Positions 45,462-54,140 are shown, counted from the first letter of the stretch. The stretch: 64,000 nt of DNA from Bacillus andreraoultii (GCF_001244735.1 NZ_LN868937.1:1785184-1849183); one strand, 5' to 3'. Made by a program: numbers and translations. Notes: generated from the letters alone by a model not told the origin.

Positions 45462-46159
45462 GTAAGGAAGAGATAAAGAAAACTTCCTTACAAGTTGACA
45501 TCAGAGGAGACTCAACCATCCTAGTTAGTTCCGTCAAACTAGGTAAACAAGGTTCAAAAGATTGAAAGATGAGAGCAGGTGGTTCCACCAGAAACTTTCT
45601 GATTTCGAAAAGCAGTAAAGTAACAAAATCTATTGAAACAGTTTAAGTCTGTTAAGATTTAAAGGATTGTTGATCTTTAGTACTTTGATTGATTCGAACG
45701 CAAGTCATGTCCATCTCTTTATTTAAAATGTGAGTCACCTTCTAAAAAGTTGAACTCGATGAATGAGATGAGGATGAGAAGCGGGCAATCAAATAATCAA
45801 GGAATACTCAAAGTGAGATGAAAATTTATAACCTTGCAGACATGGAAAACAAAAGTAAATAGATTTCGCTTTAAAGAAGCTTTAAAGAACCAAGGTTAAA
45901 AGAGTCTTAGGATACGATTAAATCTCATTAGTAAGATTTATATTTGTCACGGAGCTGACGAAAAACATCCTATCGAAATCTTCCAGAAGGCAGCCAAATA
46001 TGTGCTGAGCAAAACAATTTAATAGGAAGTAAGAATTAAAGTACCCATCACTTGTTGGAGTGTAACCGAAAAAAGGTGTAAATCATTACCATTATAGGAT
46101 GTGGAATGGTTGGGTCCCCTTTGGTGTCAAAGAAAAAGCTGTCATAATGGCAGCTTTTT
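45462..46159 (+). ncRNA. large structured noncoding RNA candidate (about 690 nt)
   Basis: No protein-coding frame of any length fits this stretch, yet it is full of pairings. The 5' end is a perfect hairpin, GTAAGGAAG (45462-45470) with CTTCCTTAC (45483-45491). GACTCAACC (45509-45517) pairs with GGTTGGGTC (46108-46116) about 600 bases away, closing the whole structure with nine pairs. Local stems include CCTAGTT (45520-45526) with AACTAGG (45537-45543), GGTG/CACC near 45580, and a three-way junction: TAGGAT (45908-45913) with ATCCTA (45967-45972), enclosing TAAATCT/AGATTTA and TTTGTCA/TGACGAA hairpins. A strong terminator ends it. Size, 5'-3' closure and A-rich loops recall the OLE, ROOL and GOLLD classes, but I cannot assign it to one. 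IS1380 has cut off its promoter. Confidence 0.75.
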
Positions 46160-46162
46160 CCT
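46133..46162 (+). terminator. terminator of the structured RNA
   Basis: AAAAAGCTGTCAT (46133-46145) pairs with ATGGCAGCTTTTT (46147-46159), with one G-U pair; a short loop and a U run. It lies 17 bases past the closing stem. Confidence 0.88.
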
Positions 46163-46216
46163 GTTTTATCCTATTTGATTAAGGAAGAGAATTTTCATTA
46201 CTTTTGTTATTAACTA

Positions 46217-46247
46217 TTGGCGAAAAATTACCATTTGTTGTTATAAT
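46217..46247 (+). promoter_or_regulatory. promoter-like sequence cut from proline dehydrogenase by ISL3
   Basis: TATAAT at 46242-46247 with TTGGCG 19 bases upstream (a long spacer). Its start point would fall at the ISL3 target site. Without the element it would lie about 90 bases from the proline dehydrogenase start. Confidence 0.45.
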
Positions 46248-46376
46248 ATAATTAATTAGGCTCTATAATAAATGTTGGGGTTAATAAAAGATTCAAAAAA
46301 AAGAGACACACGACTCCTAATTTCCTTTTATACTTGAATTGACAGAAACAAGTTAAAGAAAGGGAGTCGTGTGCAA

Positions 46377-47594
46377 ATGAATAATAACATAATTATGCCA
46401 GGATTAGAAGACGTAAAAATACTAAAAGTGGAACAAATGGATGACAGATTAGCGTTGTTTGTTGAAATGGAAGCACGCACACATACTTGTCCTAGATGTG
46501 GTGCCAAAACACGACAAATTCATGATTATCGAATGCAGAAAATCAAGCATTTAAAGTGGTTTGAACGCCTCTGCTATATCTTTTATAACAAGAGACGATA
46601 TCGTTGTGATGCTTGCGAGAAGAGGTTTCCTGAGAAAAACAATTTTGTGGAGCGTTATAAACGGTTTACCAAAGAGTGGAATCAGGCTGTAAACGTGAGA
46701 AGTGTTCAAGCCAAAACATTTAAGGAACTAGCTCAACAATATGGTACTTCGATTTCAACGGTTATAAGACGATTTGATGCATTTGCCGAAAATGAAGTAG
46801 GGGAAGTTAAGGAACTCCCGAGAGTAATCGCTATAGATGAGTATAAAGGGGATACCAAAGAAGGAAAGTATCAGTTAATCATCGCAAACGGAGATACAAG
46901 AGAGCCTTTGGATATATTACCGAATAGAAAAGGAAAAACAATATCACAATACTTACGAAAGTATGGGGCCAATGTAGAAATAGTCATTATGGACATGAGC
47001 CATTCCTTTAAATCGGCTGTACGAAAGGCCTTAGATCATCCACTAATTATAGCCGACCATTTTCATTTTTGTCGCTATATCTATTGGGCACTTGATAAAG
47101 TAAGAAGGCGGATTCAGTCAGATTGGAATGATTATGACCGGAAAAAGTGTAAAAAAATGAGATATGTATTTTACAAAGATAGTGCGAAACTAACCGAAAA
47201 CGAGAGATGGTACCTAGATCGATACCGTGGTATGTCGAAGGAACTAGATATGGCGTATCAATTAAAAGAGGCTTATTGTGAATGGTTCAAACAAGCGAAA
47301 GAAAATGGTTCAGAAGGTATGCGTAAAACCAAAGAAGGCTTAAACACGTTTTATCAGTTAGTTAGAGATACTGGAGTGCAGGAATTTCTACGCAGCATAC
47401 GGACGTTTAAAAACTGGGAAAAAGAAATTTTAAATAGTTTTATGTATAGCTATTCTAATGGATTTCTGGAAGGAATAAATAACCACACAAAGGTAATAAA
47501 ACGGAATGCGTATGGTTTCAGAAACTTCAAACGAGCAAGAGCTAGAATATTGTTATCACACAAGTATAAAGGAATAGGGGTCCATCTAGGCTAG
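46377..47594 (+). CDS. ISL3-family transposase
   Basis: A 405-residue transposase. The N-terminal zinc finger is CPRCGAKTRQIHDY with a second pair CDACEKRF (about 36-86). A helix-turn-helix follows (TFKELAQQYGTSISTVIRRFDAF). The DDE domain has IAIDEYKGDTKEGKY (first Asp), VIMDMSHSFKSAV (second Asp) and the C-terminal YSNGFLEGINNHTKVIKRNAYGFRNF (Glu). AAAGGGAG is ten bases from the ATG at 46377; GTG at 46371 is too close. Intact and probably active. Confidence 0.95.
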   Translation: MNNNIIMPGLEDVKILKVEQMDDRLALFVEMEARTHTCPRCGAKTRQIHDYRMQKIKHLKWFERLCYIFYNKRRYRCDACEKRFPEKNNFVERYKRFTKEWNQAVNVRSVQAKTFKELAQQYGTSISTVIRRFDAFAENEVGEVKELPRVIAIDEYKGDTKEGKYQLIIANGDTREPLDILPNRKGKTISQYLRKYGANVEIVIMDMSHSFKSAVRKALDHPLIIADHFHFCRYIYWALDKVRRRIQSDWNDYDRKKCKKMRYVFYKDSAKLTENERWYLDRYRGMSKELDMAYQLKEAYCEWFKQAKENGSEGMRKTKEGLNTFYQLVRDTGVQEFLRSIRTFKNWEKEILNSFMYSYSNGFLEGINNHTKVIKRNAYGFRNFKRARARILLSHKYKGIGVHLG

Positions 47595-47604
47595 AAATAA
47601 TCCC

Positions 47605-47650
47605 CCTTTTATTGTAGGTATGAATTTTATTTCATACCTACAATAAAAGG
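47605..47650. terminator. 20-bp hairpin after the ISL3 transposase
   Basis: Perfect arms 47605-47624 and 47631-47650 (CCTTTTATTGTAGGTATGAA and its inverse) with a six-base loop. It mirrors the hairpin at the same place in the ISLre2 element. Confidence 0.75.
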
Positions 47651-47780
47651 TCACCAAGCGAAAGCGCGGTAGCTTAACCCCAACATTTGACAAAGAACCA
47701 TTAATTAAGTGCAATTTCCTTTTTTTAATATAATAATTGTTTCCTATATTATGAAACGGACTTTGGAAAGGGGAAGAGAT

Positions 47781-48800
47781 ATGGCTAATTTAACGAGAGA
47801 TTTTTTCATCGGCTTATCCAATAATAAATTGTTGAATCAAGCAGCAAAAAAATGGGGTGTCCGTCTCGGTGCGGAAAAGTTTGTTGCTGGTACAGATATT
47901 GATGGAGTTGTTCGAACGATAAAACAAATGAATGACCAAGGTATTCATTGTACGGTAGACAATTTAGGAGAATTTGTTTTTGAAAAGTCAGAAGCAAGAC
48001 TCGCGAAGCAACAAATCATTCGACTTCTTGACAAAATTTATGAAGAACATTTAGATTGTCATGTTTCCGTAAAATTAACGCAACTTGGACTTGATATCGA
48101 CTATGATTTTTGTTTAGAAAATATGAAGGAAATTTTAGATACCGCAACCCGGTACGAAATATTTATTAATATTGATATGGAAGATTATATTCATTTTCAA
48201 CCGACAATCGATATTTTGAAAACGCTTTTATTAGAGTACAATCATGTCGGTACCGTTATTCAAAGTTATTTATTCTGTGCAGAAGAAATGATGGATGAGT
48301 TAGAACATGTTCGTGTTCGAATTGTAAAAGGCGCATATAAAGAAAATCCAGATGTAGCATACCAGTCAAAGGCAGAAATTGATCGTAACTATTTGCAACT
48401 TGCGAAAAAACGCTTATTAAGTGGCGTGTTTACTTCCATCGCAACACATGATCATTACATTATAAATGAGTTAAAATCATTCGTTGCTATGAACAATATT
48501 TCCAAGGATGCTTTTGATTTCCAATTTTTATATGGGTTCCGTCAAGAATTGCAACAAGAATTAGTACGTGAAGGTTACAATGTGACAACATATATGCCAT
48601 TCGGAAATGACTGGTTCGGTTATTACATGCGCCGGCTTGCCGAACGACCACAAAACTTAAACTTAATCGTCAAAGACACATTTTATACAAGCGACAACAA
48701 GTTGAAGAAAGAACCAATTTTAACCGGGGCATTAGCGGTCTCATTGTACATGTTATGGAGAAGTAAAAAGAAGAATGAAAAGAAAGAAGATAAAGCATAA
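47781..48800 (+). CDS. proline dehydrogenase family protein
   Basis: A 339-residue FAD-dependent proline dehydrogenase of the short Bacillus type (PutB/YusM). The beta-barrel shows VSVKLTQLGLDIDYDFC (about 95-111), NIDMEDYIHFQPT, VRIVKGAYKENPDVAYQSKAEIDRNY, IATHDHYIINEL, DFQFLYGFRQELQQELVREGYNVTTYMPFGNDWFGYYMRRLAERPQN, the last covering the flavin and proline contacts. AAGGGG eight bases before the ATG at 47781 sets the start. It oxidises proline to pyrroline-5-carboxylate, passing electrons to the respiratory chain. ISL3 lies 74 bases upstream and probably separates it from its promoter. Confidence 0.92.
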   Translation: MANLTRDFFIGLSNNKLLNQAAKKWGVRLGAEKFVAGTDIDGVVRTIKQMNDQGIHCTVDNLGEFVFEKSEARLAKQQIIRLLDKIYEEHLDCHVSVKLTQLGLDIDYDFCLENMKEILDTATRYEIFINIDMEDYIHFQPTIDILKTLLLEYNHVGTVIQSYLFCAEEMMDELEHVRVRIVKGAYKENPDVAYQSKAEIDRNYLQLAKKRLLSGVFTSIATHDHYIINELKSFVAMNNISKDAFDFQFLYGFRQELQQELVREGYNVTTYMPFGNDWFGYYMRRLAERPQNLNLIVKDTFYTSDNKLKKEPILTGALAVSLYMLWRSKKKNEKKEDKA

Positions 48801-48827
48801 AAGGTGGAATCGTCCACCTTTTTTTAA
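48801..48827 (+). terminator. proline dehydrogenase terminator
   Basis: AAAGGTGGA (48801-48809) pairs with TCCACCTTT (48814-48822), then TTTTT. Confidence 0.92.
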
Positions 48828-48841
48828 GCTACTAGGAAGGC

Positions 48842-48929
48842 TTCGGTGCATTACATCAAAGTCGAAAAACTCTCTTTCTTTTCGGCGAACTCTAGTCTCC
48901 GGTTTCGCCTTAAGGCTTTGACACCAGGT
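48842..48929 (-). repeat. dispersed structured repeat B, copy 3
   Basis: Inverted copy of the unit at 40536-40619. In copy-2 orientation it reads AGCCTTAAGGCGAAAC, GAGACTAGAGTTCGCCG, AGAGAGTTTTT, TTGATGTAATGCA. GGCGAA and TTCGCC pair perfectly here. Confidence 0.75.
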
Positions 48930-49071
48930 TTCTCTATGTAGTAAATTGCTAGTTTCTGTATATGGGTACGTTACAAGGAAAAGTAAGTTAACATTTCGAA
49001 CAAGTCCTCCTTAGATTTACGACAATGTGGTACACTAATTTTAACGAATTGTAAAGCTTGGGGGGTTGGAT

Positions 49072-49833
49072 GTGAAGACATGGAATATTAACGGTATTGT
49101 CATCGGTGAAGGGAAGCCGAAAATAATCATACCGATCATCGGGGAAACTAATGAAGAAGTGCTAAAACAATTTAATACTGTTATGAATCTGGAACCAGAT
49201 ATTATCGAATGGCGTGCTGATGCATACGAGAAAGTTGAACATTTAGATTCTGTCATTAATCTACTATGCCAAATGAGAAAAGAACAAAAACAAATTCCGC
49301 TTCTTTTTACTTTTCGAACGAAGAAGGAAGGCGGCTTGAAAGATCTTCCAACTCGTTATTATAAAAAACTACTAGAAACAGTGATTGAAACAAAGCTAGT
49401 CGACGTAATTGATATCGAACTATTTACTGGGGATACTCTCGTTTCTGAACTTATTTCACTTGCTGTGAAAAACTCTATTTATACTATTATTTCATATCAT
49501 GATTTTCATGAAACGCCATCAAAAGATGAAATTGTGTCACGATTAAAGAAGATGCAAGACTTAGGTGGTCATATTCCAAAAATTGCCGTGATGCCCCATA
49601 ATACGCAAGATTTGTTAACATTACTTGCTGCAACGGAAACAATGAAAACAACATATGCGGATCGACCGTTAATTACAATAGCGATGGGCCCGCTTGGTTT
49701 AATTAGTCGCATAGGTTGTGAAGTATTTGGTTCGAGTTGTACATTTGGTGCTGGAGAACAAGCATCCGCACCAGGGCAAATTCCTGCTCAAGAATTACAA
49801 ACTGTTTTACAAATTATTCATAAAAATTTATAA
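49072..49833 (+). CDS. aroD: 3-dehydroquinate dehydratase, type I
   Basis: A 253-residue class I enzyme that dehydrates 3-dehydroquinate through a Schiff base. Active-site features: EWRAD (near residue 45), LFTFRTKKEGG, SYHDFHETPSKDEI with the catalytic His (near 143), and KIAVMPHNTQDL with the Schiff-base Lys (near 170). GGGGGG six bases before GTG at 49072 fits better than the TTG at 49066. It supplies the step missing from the aro operon at 34-40 kb, but as a separate gene of the usual Bacillales type. Confidence 0.94.
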   Translation: MKTWNINGIVIGEGKPKIIIPIIGETNEEVLKQFNTVMNLEPDIIEWRADAYEKVEHLDSVINLLCQMRKEQKQIPLLFTFRTKKEGGLKDLPTRYYKKLLETVIETKLVDVIDIELFTGDTLVSELISLAVKNSIYTIISYHDFHETPSKDEIVSRLKKMQDLGGHIPKIAVMPHNTQDLLTLLAATETMKTTYADRPLITIAMGPLGLISRIGCEVFGSSCTFGAGEQASAPGQIPAQELQTVLQIIHKNL

Positions 49834-49950
49834 CTACATTAGGCATGACTTCCCCTACATTTAAATGTGTGGGACATAGGCATACGACTAATTATTTCAG
49901 TCGTAAATTGAAAGACAGACTGAAAGTAAGATAATACCTAGATTAATAAA

Positions 49951-49998
49951 GGATTTCCCGGATGGGCGAGTAGTAGCTATGCAATTCATCCGGGAATT
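49951..49998. terminator. hairpin after aroD and the sulfotransferase gene
   Basis: TTTCCCGGATG and CATCCGGGAA form an eleven-base-pair stem around a loop of about 20 bases between convergent genes. The T tract is weak, so terminator function is uncertain. Confidence 0.5.
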
Positions 49999-50002
49999 CT
50001 AG

Positions 50003-50779
50003 TTAGCCGTCTAGTTGAGCCTGCTCTATTTTAAAAGCTTCTAATTGTCCCTTTTCCTCATCTGTTAATGCTTCGAGTCTTTCTTCTAATAACTGTTTAC
50101 TATATTCATATAGTTCAATATCTAATGAATTGTAATGGTTAATTAACTCGATTACATGTGGTGGAATATCAGATTTTTGTCGACGTGATTTGGTTATATT
50201 TTTTCTACTGTAATGAATATGAATCCAGCCGTATTCCTTTTGTAATAAAAATAGGGTTTCATTGAACTGTTCCGTTACCCCAACAACTTTAAAATTTCGT
50301 AAATGCTCTTTTGCTTTCTGTAAGCTAGGGTTTGAATGAAGGTCTCCCGAAACTAACATTGTTTGCATATTCTGTGCTTCGGGTTCATTTAATACAAATT
50401 CTTCTAAAGTCATCGTTTGTACTCGTTCATACCCCGGAAAATTTTTCAAAAAGTAATAAGCCGAAATGACACGGTCCACTGGTTCTCTTAAAATTGTAAA
50501 ATAGTTAAATGGCTTAGTGAATTGAGTATGAATACCAAAATAGTAGTGGCCACTGACAGCTACTAATTTTTGCTTCACTTCATCAGTTAACTCCTCTAGT
50601 TTCATCAGTTCATCTTGATAACTTTCATGATCAAAAAATTCACTTCTATCATATTGATTGCGGAAAATTGTATTTAATGTCGTTCCACCCGTTTTTGGAA
50701 TATGCAAAAATATTGTTAATTCTTCCTGGTTCAATCGTTTCCTCTCCTTAATTGTTTTCTCTAAATTCACTCCATACAT
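50003..50779 (-). CDS. sulfotransferase family protein
   Basis: A 258-residue PAPS-dependent sulfotransferase. FLHIPKTGGTTLNTIF (about 24-39) is the 5'-phosphosulfate loop, and FTILREPVDRVISAYYF (about 94-110), with Arg98 and Ser106, is the 3'-phosphate site. No signal peptide, so it acts on a cytoplasmic or membrane-linked acceptor such as a glycan. AGAGGA lies about eleven bases from the ATG. It is not beside the glycan cluster at 56-63 kb, but that cluster has an APS kinase and a broken second sulfotransferase, so they may share a job. Acceptor unknown. Confidence 0.88.
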   Translation of the reverse strand: MYGVNLEKTIKERKRLNQEELTIFLHIPKTGGTTLNTIFRNQYDRSEFFDHESYQDELMKLEELTDEVKQKLVAVSGHYYFGIHTQFTKPFNYFTILREPVDRVISAYYFLKNFPGYERVQTMTLEEFVLNEPEAQNMQTMLVSGDLHSNPSLQKAKEHLRNFKVVGVTEQFNETLFLLQKEYGWIHIHYSRKNITKSRRQKSDIPPHVIELINHYNSLDIELYEYSKQLLEERLEALTDEEKGQLEAFKIEQAQLDG

Positions 50780-51059
50780 TACAATATGTCCTCTTTTGAA
50801 GTCTGTCTAAACGATGGCGGAATTTTACGGTAATACGTTGAAATAGGAGATCTTCCTATGAAAGTGGTTTAGTAAGTTCGATATGTACAAGGTTGATGGA
50901 GGATAGTTGTAAAGATACCCATTTGTAAGAATGGATTTTGAAAAGAAGAAAGAGGTTTTTCTATACATGAAAAAAAGGATTTTATAAACTCATGCCGAAT
51001 AAAAATATAAAAAGAATAAACGAACACAAAAGTCAATACGTTTATAGAAAGGAACAACG

Positions 51060-52076
51060 ATGGACAAAAAGGTGATCATCACAGGATATGGCGTTGTTGC
51101 GAAAGAATTATGTCAATTCCTTTTCACTCACGGTGAAAACATAAAAAGAAAGTACGGATTCGGTTTACAGCTAACAGGAATTATCGGTAGCTCAGGTATG
51201 CTCTATAAAGAAGAAGGAATTCCACTTGAACGATTACTTACTTATGGTTTAGGATCAAAAGCGTTAAATCAATTTGCAATTGATACAGGAATGGAACTAA
51301 TTGAACCGATAATAAGCGGTGATGTGTTAGTAGAATGTACCCCAACAAATATTGAGCATGGTGAACCTGGGTTATCATACATTCGTGAAGCAATAAAAGC
51401 GAGAATGGATGTTGTTGCGGTTTCGAAAGGTGCACTCGTTCATGCGTTTTCTGAAATAAACAAAGCGGCAATGGAAAAAGGGGTCCGGCTTAAATTTAGT
51501 GGGGCAACGGCAGCAGCATTACCGACAATGGATATCGGTGAATACAGTTTAGCAGGTTGTACAATTACAAGTATCCAAGGAATTTTAAATGGAACGTCGA
51601 ATTATATTTTAACGAGTATGGAGGAATACCACCTTTCATTTTCCGAAGCTTTACAATTAGCTCAGAAAAAGGGGATCGCGGAAAGGGACTCAAGTTTAGA
51701 TATAAAAGGTTTTGATTCAGCTTGTAAAATTTTATTACTTACAAATGGTTTGTTTCGTGCAAATCTTTCTATAAAGGATATTTCAATTGAAGGAATCGAG
51801 CAGATAACAAGTGGATCGATTGAAGAGGCACGAAAAAGAAACGCACGAATTAAGTTAATTGCCGAGGCCCGTCGAGTACATGGGCAAGTGCAAGTGGTCG
51901 TGCAACCATGCGAAATCGAACAGTCGCACCCATTATATACGGTTAATGGAACGAATAAGGGGATTGTTTTTAACACAGTAGAAATGGGAGCTGTTTGTGT
52001 GACAGGTGGTGCATCCCATCCAAGAGGTGCAGCAGCGGCCGCCATAAAAGATATCATTAACTTATATCGAATATAA
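51060..52076 (+). CDS. hom: homoserine dehydrogenase
   Basis: A 338-residue homoserine dehydrogenase without a C-terminal ACT domain. GYGVVAKELCQF is the nucleotide-binding motif, ISGDVLVECTPTNIEHGEPG, VVAVSKGALV (conserved Lys) and the GILNGTSNYILTSM substrate signature are present, and DSSLDIKGFDSACKILLL has the catalytic Asp and Lys. It reduces aspartate semialdehyde in Thr and Met synthesis. Lack of the ACT domain suggests no threonine feedback. AAAGGA precedes the ATG. It is apart from the aspartokinase gene at 24 kb and not linked to thrC or thrB here. Confidence 0.92.
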   Translation: MDKKVIITGYGVVAKELCQFLFTHGENIKRKYGFGLQLTGIIGSSGMLYKEEGIPLERLLTYGLGSKALNQFAIDTGMELIEPIISGDVLVECTPTNIEHGEPGLSYIREAIKARMDVVAVSKGALVHAFSEINKAAMEKGVRLKFSGATAAALPTMDIGEYSLAGCTITSIQGILNGTSNYILTSMEEYHLSFSEALQLAQKKGIAERDSSLDIKGFDSACKILLLTNGLFRANLSIKDISIEGIEQITSGSIEEARKRNARIKLIAEARRVHGQVQVVVQPCEIEQSHPLYTVNGTNKGIVFNTVEMGAVCVTGGASHPRGAAAAAIKDIINLYRI

Positions 52077-52161
52077 TTTATTTATCACAGAAGGAGGGGG
52101 CAAGTATAAACGTTCTCTCTTTCTATTAAAATATAATAAATAGTAAGAAGGGGTGGGTTTT

Positions 52162-52932
52162 ATGACAAGATTTGATGGGGCAATTGCAGTTGTGACTGGT
52201 GCTGGAAGTGGGATTGGAGAAGCAGCTTCAAAGAGATTAGCAACAGAAGGGGCAAAGGTAATTTTAGTCGGTAGAACATTGACGAAACTTGAAAAGGTAG
52301 CCAATGAGATTAATCAAGAAGAAGTTGTCGCCTTTCCTTTTGCGTGTGATGTAACAAAAGAAGAAGACGTTGAAAAACTCGGAAACTATGTGAAGGATCA
52401 ATTTGGTGATGTGACCATTTTAATAAATAATGCTGGCGCCTCGTACCATTCGAAAATTCAAGATACCGATTATGAAACTTGGAAACAAATTCAAGAATTA
52501 AATTTACATAGTGTGTTTCTCGTTTCCAAACTTTTAGGGAAGGTAATGGTTGATGGAGCAGAAACAAATGGTGCCACAAATCGTGCAATCGTTAATGTTT
52601 CTTCTTTATCCGGACATAAACCGGGTGCTTTATTCCCACACTACAGTTCAGCAAAGGCAGCAGTTATTAACTTAACAAAAGCACTTGCCCATGAGTATGC
52701 CCGTTATGGCATTCGAGTGAATTCTGTGTCACCAGGGTTTGTTGAAACACCATTAACGGAAGACTCGATGAAAAACGAACGGTTTATGCAAGTAATTGAA
52801 AAGAAAACAACGATGAGGCGATTCGGCAAACCAGAGGAAATCGCAAATGTCATAGCTTTCCTTGCATCTGATGAGGCATCGTATGTAACCGGTTCCGATT
52901 TATTAGTCGATGGAGGGTATTTGTTAACATAA
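52162..52932 (+). CDS. SDR-family oxidoreductase
   Basis: A 256-residue classical short-chain dehydrogenase: cofactor motif VTGAGSGIGEAASKRLA (about 11-27), NNAG, the catalytic Ser in VNVSSLSGH and HYSSAKAAVINLTKALA with Tyr and Lys (about 158-162), and PGFVETPL. Length and motifs fit a 3-oxoacyl-ACP reductase or glucose dehydrogenase-like enzyme; the substrate is unknown. AAGGGG precedes ATG at 52162. Confidence 0.9.
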   Translation: MTRFDGAIAVVTGAGSGIGEAASKRLATEGAKVILVGRTLTKLEKVANEINQEEVVAFPFACDVTKEEDVEKLGNYVKDQFGDVTILINNAGASYHSKIQDTDYETWKQIQELNLHSVFLVSKLLGKVMVDGAETNGATNRAIVNVSSLSGHKPGALFPHYSSAKAAVINLTKALAHEYARYGIRVNSVSPGFVETPLTEDSMKNERFMQVIEKKTTMRRFGKPEEIANVIAFLASDEASYVTGSDLLVDGGYLLT

Positions 52933-53144
52933 AATAATTGGTTGATTTTCAATCTATAATGCAAAACCCTTATTTGAAAATTTTTTAAAAAAGGTAAATA
53001 AAGTTAAGTAAAATGTAAATACTATTGATAGGTATGAGTTAGGTTGTCCCTTCCTTATGCCTTTTTTCTATTGGACCATCACTCTTCTTTTTTTCCTTTT
53101 TAAAACGTGCTAAAATGAATGAATATAGTTAGGAGTTGATTTGT

Positions 53145-53786
53145 TTGGCAGAAACACATACGTTTACAAAAGGCGAAGAGATTGCAAATGCTGTTACGCA
53201 TGGAATCGGTGCTTTATTAAGTATTGCAGCGCTTGTTCTACTCATTGTTTTCTCATCTTTATACGGTTCGGCTATTCATGTAGTTAGTTTCACAATATTT
53301 GGAGCGACGATGGTCCTTTTATACACTTCTTCCACACTTGTGCATGCTTTACCTCATGGAAAAGCAAAAGATGTATTTGAGATTCTTGATCATTCGTCCA
53401 TTTACTTATTTATTGCTGGTACGTACACACCTATTACATTAATTGTAATACAAGGGGCCCTCGGTTGGACTTTATTTGGGATTGTCTGGGGATTAGCTGT
53501 TGGTGGAATTATATTTAAGTCCTTTTTCGTGAAAAAATATTTATTTACATCAACCGTTCTTTATGTATTAATGGGTTGGCTCATCGTGATTGGTTGGAGT
53601 CAAATTAGACAAAATATGGATGCTAACGGTGTTGTCCTATTAGTTGTTGGAGGGGTACTTTACACGATTGGTGCGATCTTTTATATATGGAGAGGGTTTA
53701 AGTTTCATCATATGATTTGGCATTTATTTGTTATTGCAGGGAGTGCTGCTCACTTCTTTTGTGTTTTACTCTATTTATTACCATAA
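53145..53786 (+). CDS. hemolysin III/PAQR-family membrane protein
   Basis: A 213-residue protein with seven hydrophobic segments, a YqfA/hemolysin III (PAQR) homologue. The family's metal-binding motifs are seen: EEIANAVTHGIGAL at the start, SSTLVHALP, EILDHSSIYLFIAGTYTPI with Asp and His, and MIWHLFVIAGSAAHFFCVL with the two C-terminal His. AGGAG nine bases before TTG at 53145 sets the start; the TTG at 53136 touches it. Roles proposed for the family include membrane lipid homeostasis; the name hemolysin is historical. Confidence 0.9.
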   Translation: MAETHTFTKGEEIANAVTHGIGALLSIAALVLLIVFSSLYGSAIHVVSFTIFGATMVLLYTSSTLVHALPHGKAKDVFEILDHSSIYLFIAGTYTPITLIVIQGALGWTLFGIVWGLAVGGIIFKSFFVKKYLFTSTVLYVLMGWLIVIGWSQIRQNMDANGVVLLVVGGVLYTIGAIFYIWRGFKFHHMIWHLFVIAGSAAHFFCVLLYLLP

Positions 53787-53788
53787 TT

Positions 53789-53818
53789 CGTCTGACTAGT
53801 GGTCAGACGTTTTTTTTT
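53789..53818 (+). terminator. hemolysin III gene terminator
   Basis: CGTCTGAC (53789-53796) pairs with GTCAGACG (53802-53809), then nine T residues. Confidence 0.94.
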
Positions 53819-53927
53819 GAATGATGATATTTATTTTTCCGTTCCACTTCAACTTCAAAAATAATAGTTTAGTAAAATAATATAGCTAGATAGTTTTGTG
53901 AATATATAAAATAATCCGAAAATAATA

Positions 53928-53956
53928 TTGACACGTTATCTATCGTTTAGTATAGT
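53928..53956 (+). promoter_or_regulatory. sigma-A promoter of the phosphotriesterase-family operon
   Basis: TTGACA (53928-53933), 17-base spacer, TATAGT (53951-53956). Leader of about 180 bases. Confidence 0.8.
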
Positions 53957-54013
53957 CAAACTAAAGGAATTTCCTGTGATTAACCTTTATAGAAGCTATT
54001 GCTTACATTAAAA

Positions 54014-54027
54014 TGTAAACGCTGTCA
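54014..54027. promoter_or_regulatory. CcpA cre site
   Basis: TGTAAACGCTGTCA matches the catabolite-responsive element consensus at every position. It lies about 50 bases downstream of the predicted transcription start, where CcpA would block elongation when preferred sugars are present. Confidence 0.75.
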
Positions 54028-54140
54028 TACAATTGACTCATTTTCTATTTTAATAGGTTAGTCATATTTTTTGTAAGGGAGTTACATAAAGGAAAGTTGA
54101 AAGCGACAGTAGACTAGTTACAGTTGAGGGGGATTTTGTC

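Larger units (their letters stand above)
46251..47707 (+). mobile_element. ISL3-family insertion sequence with 8-bp target duplication
   Basis: Element proper 46259-47699 (1,441 bp). Both ends, read inward, begin GGYTCT and share AAATGTTGGGGTTAA, giving imperfect 26-bp inverted repeats. ATTAATTA flanks it on both sides (46251-46258, 47700-47707), the 8-bp duplication expected for ISL3. It holds one transposase gene, then a 20-bp-arm hairpin (47605-47650) and a 26-base motif shared with the ISLre2 element. Confidence 0.95.

Noticed and set aside
45462-46159. Group II or group I intron
   Set aside because: No GUGYG-like 5' end, no domain V-type hairpin, no intron-encoded protein, and no split gene around it; the stretch ends in its own terminator.
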